Shown: positions 21,274-32,518 of the stretch, in pieces
Layout of the letters: each line of letters opens with the position of its first letter
Numbering within the stretch: position 1 is the first letter of the stretch
From: Cherax quadricarinatus
Taxonomy: Eukaryota > Arthropoda > Malacostraca > Decapoda > Parastacidae
NCBI RefSeq assembly: GCF_038502225.1
Contig: NC_091369.1
Span: 11,131,069 to 11,195,068, forward strand
Reading direction: 5' to 3'
DNA length: 64,000 nucleotides
The notes under the pieces: model-generated
The model's input: the letters and a program-made list of their open reading frames with translations, nothing else
Told to the model about the DNA's origin: nothing
Databases searched by the model: none
Program-made: the position numbers and the translations under genes

Positions 21274-21556
21274 TCGTGCAGAATAGGCAAAATTAGAAAA
21301 TTTTATCTTATACGTTTAAAGATATATTTTTTTCATATTTGTTAATGTAAAAATTAATAATTTTGTACCAAAAGAACCTTAGAAAACTTACCTAACCTTA
21401 TTATAACAAGCGCAATTCAGTTAGCCTAATCCAGCTGAATATAGACAAGTTTACAAAAATTTAATAATAAACAAACACAGTGAAATATATTTTTTTTTCG
21501 TTTTGTTCAGAATGAACCTAACGAAAGCCAAAATCGCAAGTTTTGCCTATTCGGCA

Positions 21557-21559
<3 letters not shown>
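21274..21559 (+). mobile_element. MITE-1 copy, internally deleted
   Basis: Left end TCGTGCAGAATAGGCAAAA and right end TTTTGCCTATTCGGCACGA are inverted repeats with one mismatch in 19. The inside is A/T-rich with CTTATACGTTTAAAGATATA, ACCTTAGAAAACTTACCTAACC and TTCGTTTTGTTCAGAATGAAC. The right end runs directly into (TA)n. It lacks about 100 bp present before the right end of the 29.2-kb copy. Confidence 0.8.

Positions 21560-21648
<89 letters not shown>
21560..21648. repeat. (TA)n microsatellite
   Basis: About 44 uninterrupted TA units abutting the MITE-1 right end. Confidence 0.97.
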
Positions 21649-21654
<6 letters not shown>

Positions 21655-21925
21655 CTACGTGTTTTTTTTGAAATTGTGGGCGCGATTGAGAGGTGATCCA
21701 CTTTGGCTTTCATAAAAGCCACTTGTGAAAGACAGCAGAGGACTTGGAAGTCTACACCGAGGCTGTCTGCTAAGAACTATCTGCCTCTATCTTCATTAAG
21801 AGCTAGCGCCTATTATCTACGTGTGATTCAAACCTAGAAAAAGAAGAAGGCTTTAATCTTTGTTGTAGCCGGAGAATGTAATGTGCGTGATAATTTCCAC
21901 ATATTTCAAGGAAATACCTTAGAAT

Positions 21926-22180
21926 AGGTATCTCGTGGCTCAGTTGATAGCTCTCTCCTCTCACATATTGAGGGTCCGTGGTTCGAGCCCCAGCATAAGT
22001 GGAAACTTTGGACATATTTCCTTACAACTGCTGCCCCTGTTTTCCTAGCAATAAGTAGGTACTGGGTGTTAGTAGATTGTTGTGGATGGCATCCTAGAGT
22101 TTGCTAGTATACCTAAGGGCTGGGCTTTAAAATAACCTGAGATAGGATCAAAGCTCATAGCTGGTAAATTCAGATGTGTA
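21926..22180 (+). mobile_element. SINE-1-related tRNA-derived SINE
   Basis: A box CGTGGCTCAGTTGATAGC at about 21934 and B box GGTTCGAGCCC at about 21980. The body has TTTCCTTACAACTGCTGCCCC and CCTAGCAATAAGTAGGTACTGG, parallel to SINE-1 TTTCCTTACACCTGTTGTCC and CCTAGCAGCAAATAGGTACC. A diverged copy or sister subfamily. Confidence 0.7.
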
Positions 22181-22367
22181 AAAAAAAATTATATGTTTTT
22201 AATCAAGAAAAACTAAACGAAATCAATTTATTTCTAACCAATTTTTTCAAAATGTAAAATATATAAAAGGGACAGAGAATTTTCTCCAGAACATGTTTAT
22301 GGAGGGAGAAAAAGCAGAAAATTATGTGGGCCTTATCCACACGCTGCAAAATAGCGAGTGTTCAGTG

Positions 22368-22410
22368 ACGGCGGCGGCGGCGGCGACGGCTGCGGCTGCA
22401 GCCGCAGATA
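22368..22410. repeat. GGC-rich imperfect triplet repeat
   Basis: GGCGGCGGCGGCGACGGC followed by GCTGCAGCCGCAG, a small GC island in A/T-rich surroundings. Confidence 0.8.
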
Positions 22411-22617
22411 ACACGCCAGACAAAAGACAAGCGGCTTGCGCACCCTCCTTCCCTCTCCTCACTATTTCTTAAAATTAAACAACACTCCAAATATTCTTTA
22501 TTTACACAAATATTGCGTGAAAATTATTAAAAAAATATCTCTGGTGATGTTGATGCGCACGATGGTGAGTGAAGTTGTTTCTAGACTCTACTTATCTTTT
22601 ATCCCCCAAACATCGTG

Positions 22618-22775
22618 CCAGATCAAGCAGGCTGTGATGGATATGTGGGACAGCTGGCACCAGTAGCAACAGCCTGGTTGACCAGGCAAGCACCAGACGA
22701 GCCTGGCCTATGGCCTGGCTCCGGGAATAGAAAGACTCTCCGAACTCGTCAAAGGTATATCCAGGGTAAAGGTTT
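22618..22775 (+). mobile_element. LINE-B 3'-end fragment
   Basis: CAGCCTGGTTGACCAGGCAAGC, AGCCTGGCCTATGGCC and ATCCAGGGTAAA resemble the LINE-B 3' region at 14.6-14.7 kb (CAGCCTTGTTGATCAGACCC, ACAAGGCCTGGTC, CTCTCCAGGTAAA). Non-coding 3' part only. Confidence 0.6.
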
Positions 22776-23168
22776 GAAGGGCTCAGGATAAAAGGAACTG
22801 GAGCTACCCACCCCTTCCTCGAATTTAACCCATTTCCTTATGGGTTTAGAGCTCCGGAAAAATATAATAGCCCCAAACAAAAGATGATTAAGTTGTATGA
22901 CCTTAGTCTTCATTATGTTATTTTTCAGAATGAAGTAGGTAGTGTGTTCTTTAAAGTTATTTACTGTTATAATACCAGTATAATATTAGTTATGACGGGT
23001 GGAGGTTATTACCAGGATGTTGAGCGAAGTGTTGGGAGCTTTCTTGGAAATAAAAGAAAATCTTGGCCGTGATAGTAATGTTTTGGTCAGGTCTGGCGGC
23101 CATCGATCAGCTGACTGCTAACGACGCGCCAGTAGACACTCCACCGATAATGGCGATGTTCTGACGAC
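22776..23168 (+). other. REP-A remnant (22776-22872) and unrecognised sequence
   Basis: GGGCTCAGGATAAAAGGAAC, CTTATGGGTTTAGAGCTCC and AATATAATAG give a diverged plus-strand REP-A. The remainder to 23168 shows nothing I can assign. Confidence 0.4.
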
Positions 23169-23169
23169 C

Positions 23170-23575
23170 TTCTACATTAGTTCTCTCTTTCTCTCTGTTT
23201 CCTTCCCCCCCCCTCTCTCTCCTCTTCCTTCCCTCTCTGTCCCCCTTTTCCTCTTCCCTCTCCGTGTCTTCCCTTTCGTCTTCTTTTTCCACGTCCCCTA
23301 CTATTCCATTTCTCTCCAGTTCTCCCTTCCATCCCCATTTCCCTTTCCCAACTGTCTCTTCTACATTTTAGCTCTTTTGGTTTCCTATCTGTCGTTTCAT
23401 TTACGCCACTCTCTTTTCCTTCCTTCGTCTGTCACTCACCCTCCCTCCTTCCCTCGCCCTTCCTCCTCCCAGTTTTTCTTTCTTCCCTCTTCCTTTTCTC
23501 TGATCCTTTCTCTCTTTCTTTTACCCTCCTTCTGTCTCTCACTTCCTCCCTCCTTCCACTTCTCCTTGGTACAGT
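23170..23575. repeat. CT-rich low-complexity region
   Basis: About 400 bp of CCTT, CTCT and TTCC steps on the plus strand without a fixed period. Confidence 0.8.
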
Positions 23576-23692
23576 CCCCAGGGCGGCCTACACGCCTCCC
23601 TCCCACCAGCTAGAGGTAAACAATCACATTTATGTAATGGGATGGAAGAGCCGTCGAGAGTAAATCCACAAATTGGCGATAGATGGCTGGGA

Positions 23693-23800
23693 GAGTGCCT
23701 GGTTGTGGTGGTGGTAGTGGTAGTGATGGTGGTGGTTGCTACTGGGGCTGTGATGGTTGTTCCTGCTGGTGGAGCTGTTACTGCTGCTATAGGTGGTGCT
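23693..23800. repeat. GTG/GTA imperfect triplet repeat
   Basis: TGGTTGTGGTGGTGGTAGTG-like triplets, decaying into CTGGTGGAGCTGTTACTGC. Confidence 0.75.
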
Positions 23801-23804
23801 GCTT

Positions 23805-24030
23805 CTGGGGCCAGTAGAAACATCTTCCGCCACTTCCTCTTGTTGGAAAACGAATAAGAACATTTCCCGTCACTTCGTCTTGTAGGAGTACATTTCCCGC
23901 CACTTCCTCGTGTTAGAAGACCAATAGAAACATCTCCCGCTTCTTCCTCGCGTTGGGAAGCCAGTAGAAACATCTCCCGCCTCTTCCTCGCGTTGGGAAG
24001 CCAATAGAAACATCTCCCGCCACTTCTTAA
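23805..24030. repeat. 40-bp tandem repeat, ~5-6 copies
   Basis: Units contain AGAAACATCTCCCGCCACTTC and CTCGTGTTGGAAGACCAAT with 10-15% divergence. Right-hand units are cleaner than left-hand ones. Confidence 0.8.
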
Positions 24031-24348
24031 TGTCAATCCCAGCCGTCAGAGGACTCTCCAGAAAGGCTCTAAGGCAAATGCCGCTATTTTGTGTTAAAAA
24101 AAAAAAGTGGCATCAGAGGCGGCGGCCTTTTTTTGTTCCCTCGTATTCCAAATTTTTAGATTATCTTTTTCGTAGGAATACATTTTTAGTATATGCAGTT
24201 TTTGAAAAAGATGATAGCCATTTTGAAGTAAATATTGTGTGCACACGTTGTATATTATAATACGCTGAACCAGGCTTAAAAACTGTATTTATCAAGATAT
24301 TTTGTAATGTAGAATCTTAAAACAGATGTCAAGGAGTTCAATGATTTA
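24031..24348. other. No recognisable feature
   Basis: A/T-rich sequence with short poly(A) and poly(T) runs at about 24096 and 24128. Confidence 0.5.
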
Positions 24349-24349
24349 G

Positions 24350-24845
24350 GAAGTCGACAAGTTGATAAATAAGACACTTGTGCAACATTTGGATATCTTT
24401 ATTTTGGAAATGTTTCTTCAGCCAGTGGCTTCTTCAGTCTAATGCTGAGTAAAGTGGAAGATGAGGAGGAGTTTGTTCAGAGAGAGAGTTCAACCCATCA
24501 GTCAAGACTGATGGATTGAACACGACTCCAGGCTGAGGGCCCCTCAAGGAAGGCTCCTTGACGCTGGTGAGGGGCTCTTGATCTAGGGAATTGGATCTGT
24601 GCTCCAGTTCCCTGAATTAAGCCTGAATGCCTTCCATCCCCCCATAGGCGCTGTATAATCCTACGGGTTTAGTGCTTCCCCCTTGATTATAATAATAATA
24701 ATAATAATCCAGGCTGAGGGACTGATTACCTCAGACTCTTCCTCATCTTCCACTTTCTCTGCATTGGACTGAAGAAGTCACTGGCTGGCGAAACGTTTCC
24801 AGAATAAAGATGCCCGAATGTTGCACAAGTGTCTCATTTATTAAC
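24350..24845. repeat. FB1 foldback element with nested REP-A
   Basis: Left and right ends are inverted copies of about 90 bp. The left has TAAGACACTTGTGCAACATTT and a reversed CTGAAGAAGCCACTGGCTG. The right has CTGAAGAAGTCACTGGCTGG, GAAACGTTTCC, AATAAAGATGCCC and TTGCACAAGTGTCTCATTTA. CTGAGGGACTGATTACCTCA sits in the centre. A hairpin lies at about 24498-24531. At about 24545-24711 a REP-A copy interrupts the centre: CCAGGCTGAGG occurs on both sides of it (about 24530 and 24711), which looks like a target duplication. Confidence 0.75.
24545..24711 (+). repeat. REP-A, fullest copy
   Basis: In order: GGCTCCTTGACGCTGGTGAG, GATCTAGGGAATTGGATCTG, CTGAATTAAGCCTGAATGCC, CATAGGCGCTGTATAATCC, ACGGGTTTAGTGCTTCCCCC and TTGATTATAATAATAATAAT. 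The simple AT-rich tail suggests a retroposon, but no A or B box is obvious. Confidence 0.7.
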
Positions 24846-25600
24846 CTTTTTTATTTTTTTTTACCTCTTCGATCACAATTGATGTTGTAGGGCTCTTGGT
24901 CCAGGGAACTGAAGCTACTCTTCACTTGGATGAAATCTGATTCCCTCACATTCATCACATTCATCGGTAAATAAGACAATCCTAGTGATGACATTTTATT
25001 GTGAAGGTGTTTTGCTCACCAGAGACTTCATCCCTGCTGGTGGAAACGTCTTCACAAACGAAACTGCTGCTGCAGTTGCGTTTCATGGGAAACATTAAGC
25101 CAAATCATATTATTTTATTTCAAGTAGTAAACCTGAATACTTTTTGCAGTGATTTATATGCATATTTTAGCTAAAATTTGAAGTATGTCTTAAAACTGCT
25201 CTGAATGATCGAAATATGTAATAAAATAACGATGCCATAACTAGCATTGTATGTCTTATTTACTTAATATCAGTATAGTGAACCACTATATTAGCTCTTT
25301 CTCATGAGTATAATAATGCTTCACTGTAGCCTCTTTTGATATCTTAACAGCTTCAGCGACTGAAGAAGACACCTGATAATGTACAATTATTCACTCGTTC
25401 ATAACTTTAAGAAACTAGTCTGACTTTGAATGCGATTTTTTCCACTCCATTGAGTATAAGATCCTCTCGCTTATAATAATTCCCACTCTCCACGTGCCTT
25501 TAAGAAGGCATATTAACCGTCGTTCACAGTTTTGCTGGTTTCATAAGATCTCACCCCCATAAAAAAAATCTTGCACTAATGGTTCAAGCGAAACCTCGAA
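24846..25600. other. REP-A remnant, possible FB remnant, otherwise unrecognised
   Basis: GGGCTCTTGGTCCAGGGAACTG at about 24890 marks a short plus-strand REP-A. ATAAGACAATCCTAGTGATGAC with CACCAGAGACTTCATC at 24970-25040 resembles FB ends but is too diverged to assign. 25.1-25.6 kb holds nothing clear. Confidence 0.4.
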
Positions 25601-25604
25601 GTGC

Positions 25605-25935
25605 AATCTAAAGTAAAGGCCAACACAGCACTTTCAACTTAGCACCACTTTAAAACAAAGCCTAACATGGCACTTTCAAGCAAAATCTAGCATGGTACTT
25701 TAATATACATCTCATTACGGCTTTTATTAAGTGAAACTTAGCGCAATTTTTCAAAACAACCTAGCATAATTTAAAAAAAAAAAAGAGCCTATCGTAATTC
25801 TTTAAAACAAACTCTAGCGCAATTCTTTAAAAACACAGCCTAGCGCATTTCTTTTACAAAATACCTTGCGCAAATTCTTTTTATGAAAACCCTAGCGCAA
25901 TTCTTTTTAAGCAAAGCTTATAACGGCTCTTTTAA
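25605..25935. repeat. Degenerate ~30-bp tandem repeat
   Basis: Units share CCTAGCGCAATTCTTTAAAA or the variant CTAGCATGGTACTTT, with about ten loose copies separated by A-rich connectors. Confidence 0.65.
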
Positions 25936-26750
25936 ATGACTTACGACGCTCTGTTGAAGATGCGTCCTCAGCCAAGACATTTTCTCGAGCGATTAGACTA
26001 TGAAAGGAGGTCGTTTTCTTAGACCTTGGAGTCCCTTGGTATTGTGTGAAGGAAATAGACAGCAACGCAGGAATTTCTTATGAGGGGAAGAGATGGAAAT
26101 GTAGAATGTCTGAAATTCTTTGAGGGAAGGGAGGAGGATCTCTTGGGACTCCCTGACGTGAGGGAAAACATTTGATATATATGTTGCCGGAGTTTTGCCT
26201 TTATTAATGTTTACATGAGAAGAAGCATCTGTGGTGGTCTAAAACTCGTAAATGGAAAGAGAAACGTTCTAGGGTGTCCTAAAACTCCAGATTTGACGAG
26301 AAAAAATCTAGATTGTCCCAAAAACGAAAAAAAATGTGGGAGAAACATTCTAGGATTTGTCTCACAACTTCGTAATTCATGAGGTGAAGAACATGGGCAC
26401 ATTCATAGGAAGTAGCGGGCCTTGGTGGCCATACAAGTTACGTAGTGTTCGACAAGGCGCGCAGTGTTTGGTCCATCTCTTTCCCCAAGAATCGTCGCTA
26501 TCTCTGTAAACTGAATGTAGATTGTACATACTTCTCACAAAGCCACCTTCTAGCAAGTGCTCCTGCTCTATCTGTGAGACTTGTGGACGCAGATGACTGG
26601 CTCTTGTGGCACTAAAACTACCTTTCCTAATTTTTGCTACTACTACTTCCACTACCAGCATTACCTCTACCACTACTTCTCCACTTCTTTGTTTCTCTTT
26701 GTCCAGTCCCTGTCCCCCTCGCCTGTATATACTGCCTCCCTCACTTGTGT
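25936..26750. other. No recognisable feature
   Basis: Mixed sequence with a loosely repeated AAACATTCTAGGATT-like word at 26.25-26.36 kb and ACTACTACTTCCACTACC triplets at about 26640. No coding evidence. Confidence 0.45.
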
Positions 26751-26751
26751 G

Positions 26752-26850
26752 TTAGTGTGACTTGTAAATGGTCCAAGTCGGACCGAAACGTCGTCATAAG
26801 CTTTTCTTTCTTGTATGTGCGGGTTATTTATGTGTGGACTGTGGAACGAA
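26752..26850 (+). repeat. FB2 half-element
   Basis: AAATGGTCCAAGTCGGACCG, then GAAACGTCGTCATAAGC, CTTGTATGTGCGGGTTATTTA. GGTCC and GGACC can pair across AAGTC directly before GAAAC, as in the GAAA side of a hammerhead core. The CTGANGA box is not preserved. Confidence 0.6.
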
Positions 26851-27129
26851 TTTTGACTAATCACTCACGACTTTAGCATTTCTGCTATAGTCGTAGTTTT
26901 CTTTATTGTGCCATTACTGAAGTGTCTTCAGATCTCCGAGAAATATTAGGAGTGTGTGTGTTTATACCGACATATTTTTTTTATTAATATGAATTACTAT
27001 AACGTAGTATGATAGTATATTTTTTGTGTTTTTTAGCGTCAATGATTTTTTTAGGGAATTTGAAATTAAGTTTTTGTTTACGGGATTGTATGTTGAATGA
27101 TTCTGTAAGTCAAGTGATATAAAGGAGAG
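26851..27129. other. No recognisable feature
   Basis: T-rich sequence, no family match. Confidence 0.5.
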
Positions 27130-27312
27130 AACAACGTCCTAGGTTGTGTCTCAGGGTTGTTGAATCTGTCCGTCCTAGGATGTCTTCTGTGGTCTGTCTC
27201 ACCATTCTGGAATATGTCTCAGTTTTCTATCATCTCTTTCCGTCCTAGAATCTGTCTCATTGTTCTGTGATATGTTCCACTGTACTAGAATCTGTCTCAC
27301 TGTCTAACTAAT
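27130..27312. repeat. Inverted, degenerate units of the 40-bp satellite
   Basis: CCTAGAATCTGTCTCATTG, TTCTGTGATATGTTCC and CGTCCTAGGATGTC are reverse-complement matches to the adjacent array unit (AGACAGATTCTAGGACGG, ACATATCACAGAAGAA). About four diverged units. Confidence 0.75.
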
Positions 27313-27365
27313 AAGCTCATTATGCAGAATATTTGTCACAAACATGGTTTTGAAGTGTCCAGAAA

Positions 27366-28228
27366 AATCATAGAACAGTGAGACAGATTCTAGGACGGTG
27401 AGACATATCACAGAAGAATAAGACAGATTCTAGGACGGTGAGACATATCACAGAAGAATAAGACAGATTCTAGGACGGTGAGACATATCACAGAAGAATA
27501 AGACAGATTCCAGGACGGTGAGACATATCACAGAAGAATAAGACAGATTCTAGGACGGTGAGACATATCACAGAAGAATAAGACAGATTCTAGGACGGTG
27601 AGACATATCACAGAAGAATAAGACAGATTCTAGGACGGTGAGACATATCACAGAAGAATAAGACAGATTCCAGGACGGTGAGACATATCACAGAAGAATA
27701 AGACAGATTCTAGGACGGTGAGACATATCACAGAAGAATAAGACAGATTCTAGGACGGTGAGACATATCACAGAAGAATAAGACAGATTCTAGGACGGTG
27801 AGACATATCACAGAAGAATAAGACAGATTCTAGGACGGTGAGACATATCACAGAAGAATAAGACAGATTCCAGGACGGTGAGACATATCACAGAAGAATA
27901 AGACAGATTCTAGGACGGTGAGACATATCACAGAAGAATAAGACAGATTCTAGGACGGTGAGACATATCACAGAAGAATAAGACAGATTCCAGGACGGTG
28001 AGACATATCACAGAAGAATAAGACAGATTCTAGGACGGTGAGACATATCACAGAAGAATAAGACAGATTCTAGGACGGTGAGACATATCACAGAAGAATA
28101 AGACAGATTCTAGGACGGTGAGACATATCACAGAAGAATAAGACAGATTCTAGGACGGTGAGACATATCACAGAAGAATAAGACAGATTTTACGACAGTG
28201 GAACAAATCGTAGAACAATGAGACAGAT
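27366..28228. repeat. 40-bp satellite array, ~21 units
   Basis: Unit made of AGACAGATTCTAGGACGGTG plus AGACATATCACAGAAGAATA. Almost every unit is identical; the one repeated variant is CAGGACGG in place of TAGGACGG (27511, 27671, 27871, 27991). Only the edge units are diverged. Confidence 0.97.
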
Positions 28229-28352
28229 CCAGGGAACTGCACATTACCTCACTTTCTTTGGATCTAATCTGAATACTTCCCATTCCTCAGGCTCTATGTG
28301 ACTCCGACGGGTTTAGCGCTTTCCCGGATTAAAGTAGAATAAAATATAATCT
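28229..28352 (+). repeat. REP-A interspersed repeat
   Basis: ATCCAGGGAACTGCACATTACC, CTGAATACTTCCCATTCCTC, GACGGGTTTAGCGCTTTCCC and AATAAAATATAAT. It borders the 40-bp array directly. Confidence 0.6.
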
Positions 28353-28509
28353 CCTTTTCTCCTTTCCTTTTCGCTCACCTCCCTTCCCCCTCTTCCTTCC
28401 CTTCTTTACCGCTACTCACTTCTTAATTCACTCTCCTCTTATCCTCTCTCCGTTATCTCTTCTGCATTGTCTTTTAGCATTCACATCTTTAACACTTATT
28501 ATTTATTCA

Positions 28510-28680
28510 CTTCTCAATAATAATAATAATTATTATTATTATTATCATATAAAGTTTTATGATTATCATTACCGTATTATTATTATTAGTATTATCATCA
28601 TCATCATCATATAAATTTTTATGATTATCAATATTATCATAATATTATCATTACGGCATTATTATTATTAGCATTGTAAA
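28510..28680. repeat. Imperfect (TAA/TTA)n and ATC triplets
   Basis: AATAATAATAATTATTATTA then ATTATCATCATCATCATC blocks, repeated twice with a TATAAATTTTTATGATTATC-type spacer. Confidence 0.75.
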
Positions 28681-28895
28681 AAGTTAGTGAGTTTTGAAGA
28701 GATATAAAAAAATAACTGGTGGATGTCTTCTTCTTGCAGTTTAAAAGTTCTTATCAAATTTATTCCTAAATTAATTCCGGTGTAATTACCTGTAATTATA
28801 ATGAAGGTCCAGCGGCGCCATCAGATTTACAAACTTTTTTAATTATTTAAATTATTCGTTAGTGGAAAAAACTTTTTACCATGTCTCTCTCGCTT

Positions 28896-29016
<121 letters not shown>

Positions 29017-29083
29017 CTCTATTCTTTCACAGTGGTTGGTTTGCATATTCTGAAATCACCTGTTTACTGTGATCGTATTGCAT

Positions 29084-29090
29084 ATATATA

Positions 29091-29165
<75 letters not shown>
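29084..29165. repeat. (TA)n microsatellite
   Basis: About 38 TA units ending at the left end of MITE-1. Confidence 0.97.
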
Positions 29166-29650
<485 letters not shown>

Positions 29651-29814
29651 GAATGTTTTACACACTGGGGACATTATCAAATGCTTGACAATGGCCCCAT
29701 TACTTGGAACTTTATACAAATAAAAGGTTTTCCTTATGTATATTTCTATACCACTTGTTTCTTCTTGTTTCTTCTTGCTGCCTTGAAACCTTTTGTTGAT
29801 GAATAACACCATTT

Positions 29815-30065
29815 ACACAGCCTCCTCCTTGCTGCCTTCACCCTCCTCCTTGCTGCCTTCACCCTCCTCCTTGCTGCCTTCAGCCTCCTCCTTGCTGCCT
29901 CAGCCTCCTTGCTGCCTTCAGCTTTCTCCTTGCTGCCTTCAGCCTCCTCTGCTGCCTCCAGCCTCCTTGCTGCCTCCAGCCTTTTCTTTGCTGCCTCCAG
30001 ACTTCTCTTTGCTGCCTCCAGTCTCCTCCCTGCTACCTTTAGTCTCCTAGCTGCCTTTTACCTCC
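29815..30065. repeat. ~21-bp minisatellite (CTCCTTGCTGCCTTCA)
   Basis: About 11 units of CTCCTCCTTGCTGCCTTCA, drifting to CCTCCAGCCTTTTCTTTGC on the right. Confidence 0.85.
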
Positions 30066-30136
30066 ACGCTGCAACAAAGGCCATGACTCAGCCACTTCTT
30101 TCGGTAGCCTTCCTAACAAACTCTCTTCCTGCCGCA

Positions 30137-30137
<1 letters not shown>

Positions 30138-30209
<72 letters not shown>
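30138..30209. repeat. (TA)n microsatellite
   Basis: About 35 TA units. Confidence 0.97.
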
Positions 30210-30212
<3 letters not shown>

Positions 30213-30600
30213 TTCAGCTCATTCTTCATCAACTCATGTCTTAATATATTCATTTACAAGTATCTAAAAAGTCCATTATGTTGCGGTGTCCGACAGATTG
30301 TATCTGAAAACATTTAAACCTAATCCTCGGTTTGGTGAGAAAAGTTTAAATGACGTTTCGAACCATCCTGATTCATTATTAAGTCACTTTAGACGAATTT
30401 TCAGATCAAGCTGAACCATTATAAAGTTGCGACTTGATAATAGTCCAACTTGAACTGTAAAGTTGTTTAAAATTACCTCTCCAATTTTGTGGATCATGTG
30501 TGAATTGTTCCAGCCATGACATTATACTTTTATTCTTTGTTTAAATACATTCACATCATACTCGTCCTTTACTGTTAAACCTGCAGTCTCTCATTCCCTG
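30210..30600. other. No recognisable feature
   Basis: A/T-rich single-copy-looking sequence. Confidence 0.5.
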
Positions 30601-30602
30601 TA

Positions 30603-30880
30603 TTAATAACCTCGGAGTGTTAGCCACCCAGGATAACTCTAGAAAGTCAGTGTGTCACCGAGGACTGTCTGTCTTATTTCCATTGGGGTTCTTTAATCTT
30701 GTCCTCCAGGATGCGAGCCAGAACTTTCGACTAACACCCACATACCTACTTACTGCTAGGTGAATAGGGACAACATGTGTAAGGAAACGTGCCCAACATT
30801 TCCATTCGGCCGGGGATTGAACCACGGACACAAAGTGTGTGAAGCGAGTGCGTTGCTTACCAAGCAACAGGACACTCATC
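30603..30880 (-). mobile_element. SINE-1 copy
   Basis: Minus-strand copy: GAGTGTTAGCCACCCAGGATAA, CGAGGACTGTCTGTCTTATTTC, GACTAACACCCACATACC and GGAAACGTGCCCAACATTTCC, then the head with a B box reading GGTTCAATCCC on the minus strand and an A-box remnant at about 30865. About 15-20% diverged from the 50.6-kb copy. Confidence 0.75.
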
Positions 30881-31948
30881 AACTCTCAAGTTCCTCTTTT
30901 AACACACCCTTTCCAACTCCACCAGCTTCTGCAACTTGTCTCATAAATCTCTCAAAAATCACTCCTATCTCCAAACAAATGTGATACTTCTTTATATATT
31001 GGATTCTTTATCGTCTAAGGCCACAACTCTACCTGACAGTAACAGTGACTATATTGCTTCTCATATATAAACGTTTCAAACCACAGTGACATCAAACACC
31101 TTTGTTTACGATACATTTTTCTGGAGGAAGACATTCCTTCCCACTGCTCCTGCACACCCTAAGTCTCACTCCCCCCATAAAAACTCTACAACAGCTTTCA
31201 ACAACTATATATTTGCAAAACTAGCAAAATCGCTGCTCTGTCCACCCTACCATGTGCTTTTTAAAAATACTTGTTACAAATTACTCATTTCTCTTGTTGA
31301 TTTTATTGAGGGACTTGTGACGAGCCACAACGCCAACACAAACTATTTTCCCATCACTGTTCTATAATTATTTTTCTGAATACTGGAAATTTCCCTATAA
31401 GTTTCACTCTTGTCTGTCAGTCATTATGGTATGTACTTATCATCTTTCAGACAATTCATAAAAATACACCAACAAATTCAAGATTTTATGTCCACAATTC
31501 ACAACAATTTTAGTTATAATTTGATCAAAGTAACTGTTTTTCTCCCTTTCACCCTATTTACACAGTCACTCCTTACTGTGCGTGAATTAAAGAAAAGATT
31601 GGTTAGCTACAATACAATGGGCACTCAGAGGTAGACAAGGTCAGAAATAATCCAGTTAAACATCGTTAATGAGTTATTAAATTTTGAGAACCCTAAGAGA
31701 TTTGAGAAGAAAATGTTGGTTAGCAGATGCTATATTGTAATGATTTACTGCTTTTAAATTAGTAAGATTGCTGAAATAAATTTTGGCTACAATAAGGTGA
31801 TATCGAAGAGGCATAGACGTAATAGTGCAGTAACAGCGTGTAGGATAAACAGTAGGTGCAGGAGGAGAGAAGAATGATTAGTGGAATGATTCGAAAATGG
31901 AGATGAGTAAAACTTTGACGATGTAAAAATTAGAAAGGCAGAGTATTG
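30881..31948. other. No recognisable feature
   Basis: Just over 1 kb without identifiable repeats. Two small open frames (31086-31367 and 31410-31634) show no domain or codon pattern I would trust. Confidence 0.45.
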
Positions 31949-31949
31949 A

Positions 31950-32201
31950 TGAACATTAAAATGGTATAAAATACCGACAGGTTGTTAGGTAAGACACATA
32001 TGAGGGACTGACCACCTCAAAACTTTAAGGGTGATGGACTGATTACATCGTCTTCAAGTATCTTCTGCTTCTATCAACTTTTCTGTACTCGACTGAAGAA
32101 GCCTACTGTGTAGGCGAAACGTTTCGAAATAAAGATACCTAACTGTTGCATATGTGTCTTACCTAACAACCTGTCGGTATTTTATACCATTTTAATGTTC
32201 A
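31950..32201 (+). repeat. FB1 element with 53-bp perfect inverted ends
   Basis: Arms 31950-32002 and 32149-32201 are exact reverse complements (outer end TGAACATTAAAATGGTATAA). Internal order: AGGGACTGACCACCTCAAAAC, GATGGACTGATTACATCG, then at 32093 a CTGAAGA box, an A, a stem GCCTAC/GTAGGC with loop TGT, and GAAAC. GTTTCGAAATAAAGATACC follows. The motif series matches a hammerhead ribozyme core (CTGANGA, stem II, GAAA) apart from one extra A. Penelope-like retroelements are known to carry such motifs; no Penelope RT is visible here. Confidence 0.8.
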
Positions 32202-32401
32202 ATCTGTCTGACACTGCAACACAAGGGTATCTTGGTACAGACCTACAATCAACTTCGACAACCTCTACTAGTGAGAACGGCTGGATTTGAGAGGGACCTG
32301 TCCTCCCAATATCTGAGTTCTTACCTCTCCTAGTGACCTACGTCTCACCTCTTGGCACTATATAAGGCTCCATCCTGTCACTTCATCTCCATATTGTTTC
32401 A

Positions 32402-32518
32402 TACCATGGAACAATGCTCTTCTCCAGACTGAGGGACTGACCACCTCAAAACTTTAAGGGTGATGGACTGATCACATCGTCTTCAAGTATCTTCTGCTTC
32501 TATCAACTTTTCTGGCGA
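32402..32518 (+). repeat. FB1 internal fragment
   Basis: CTGAGGGACTGACCACCTCA through TCTATCAACTTTTCTGGCGAAA is nearly identical to 32003-32085, then jumps to GGCGAAAG and skips the CTGAAGA box and stem. Neither inverted end is present. Confidence 0.7.

Noticed and set aside
27366..28228. Possible CRISPR-like array
   Set aside because: Units follow each other directly with no unique spacers; it is a simple tandem satellite.
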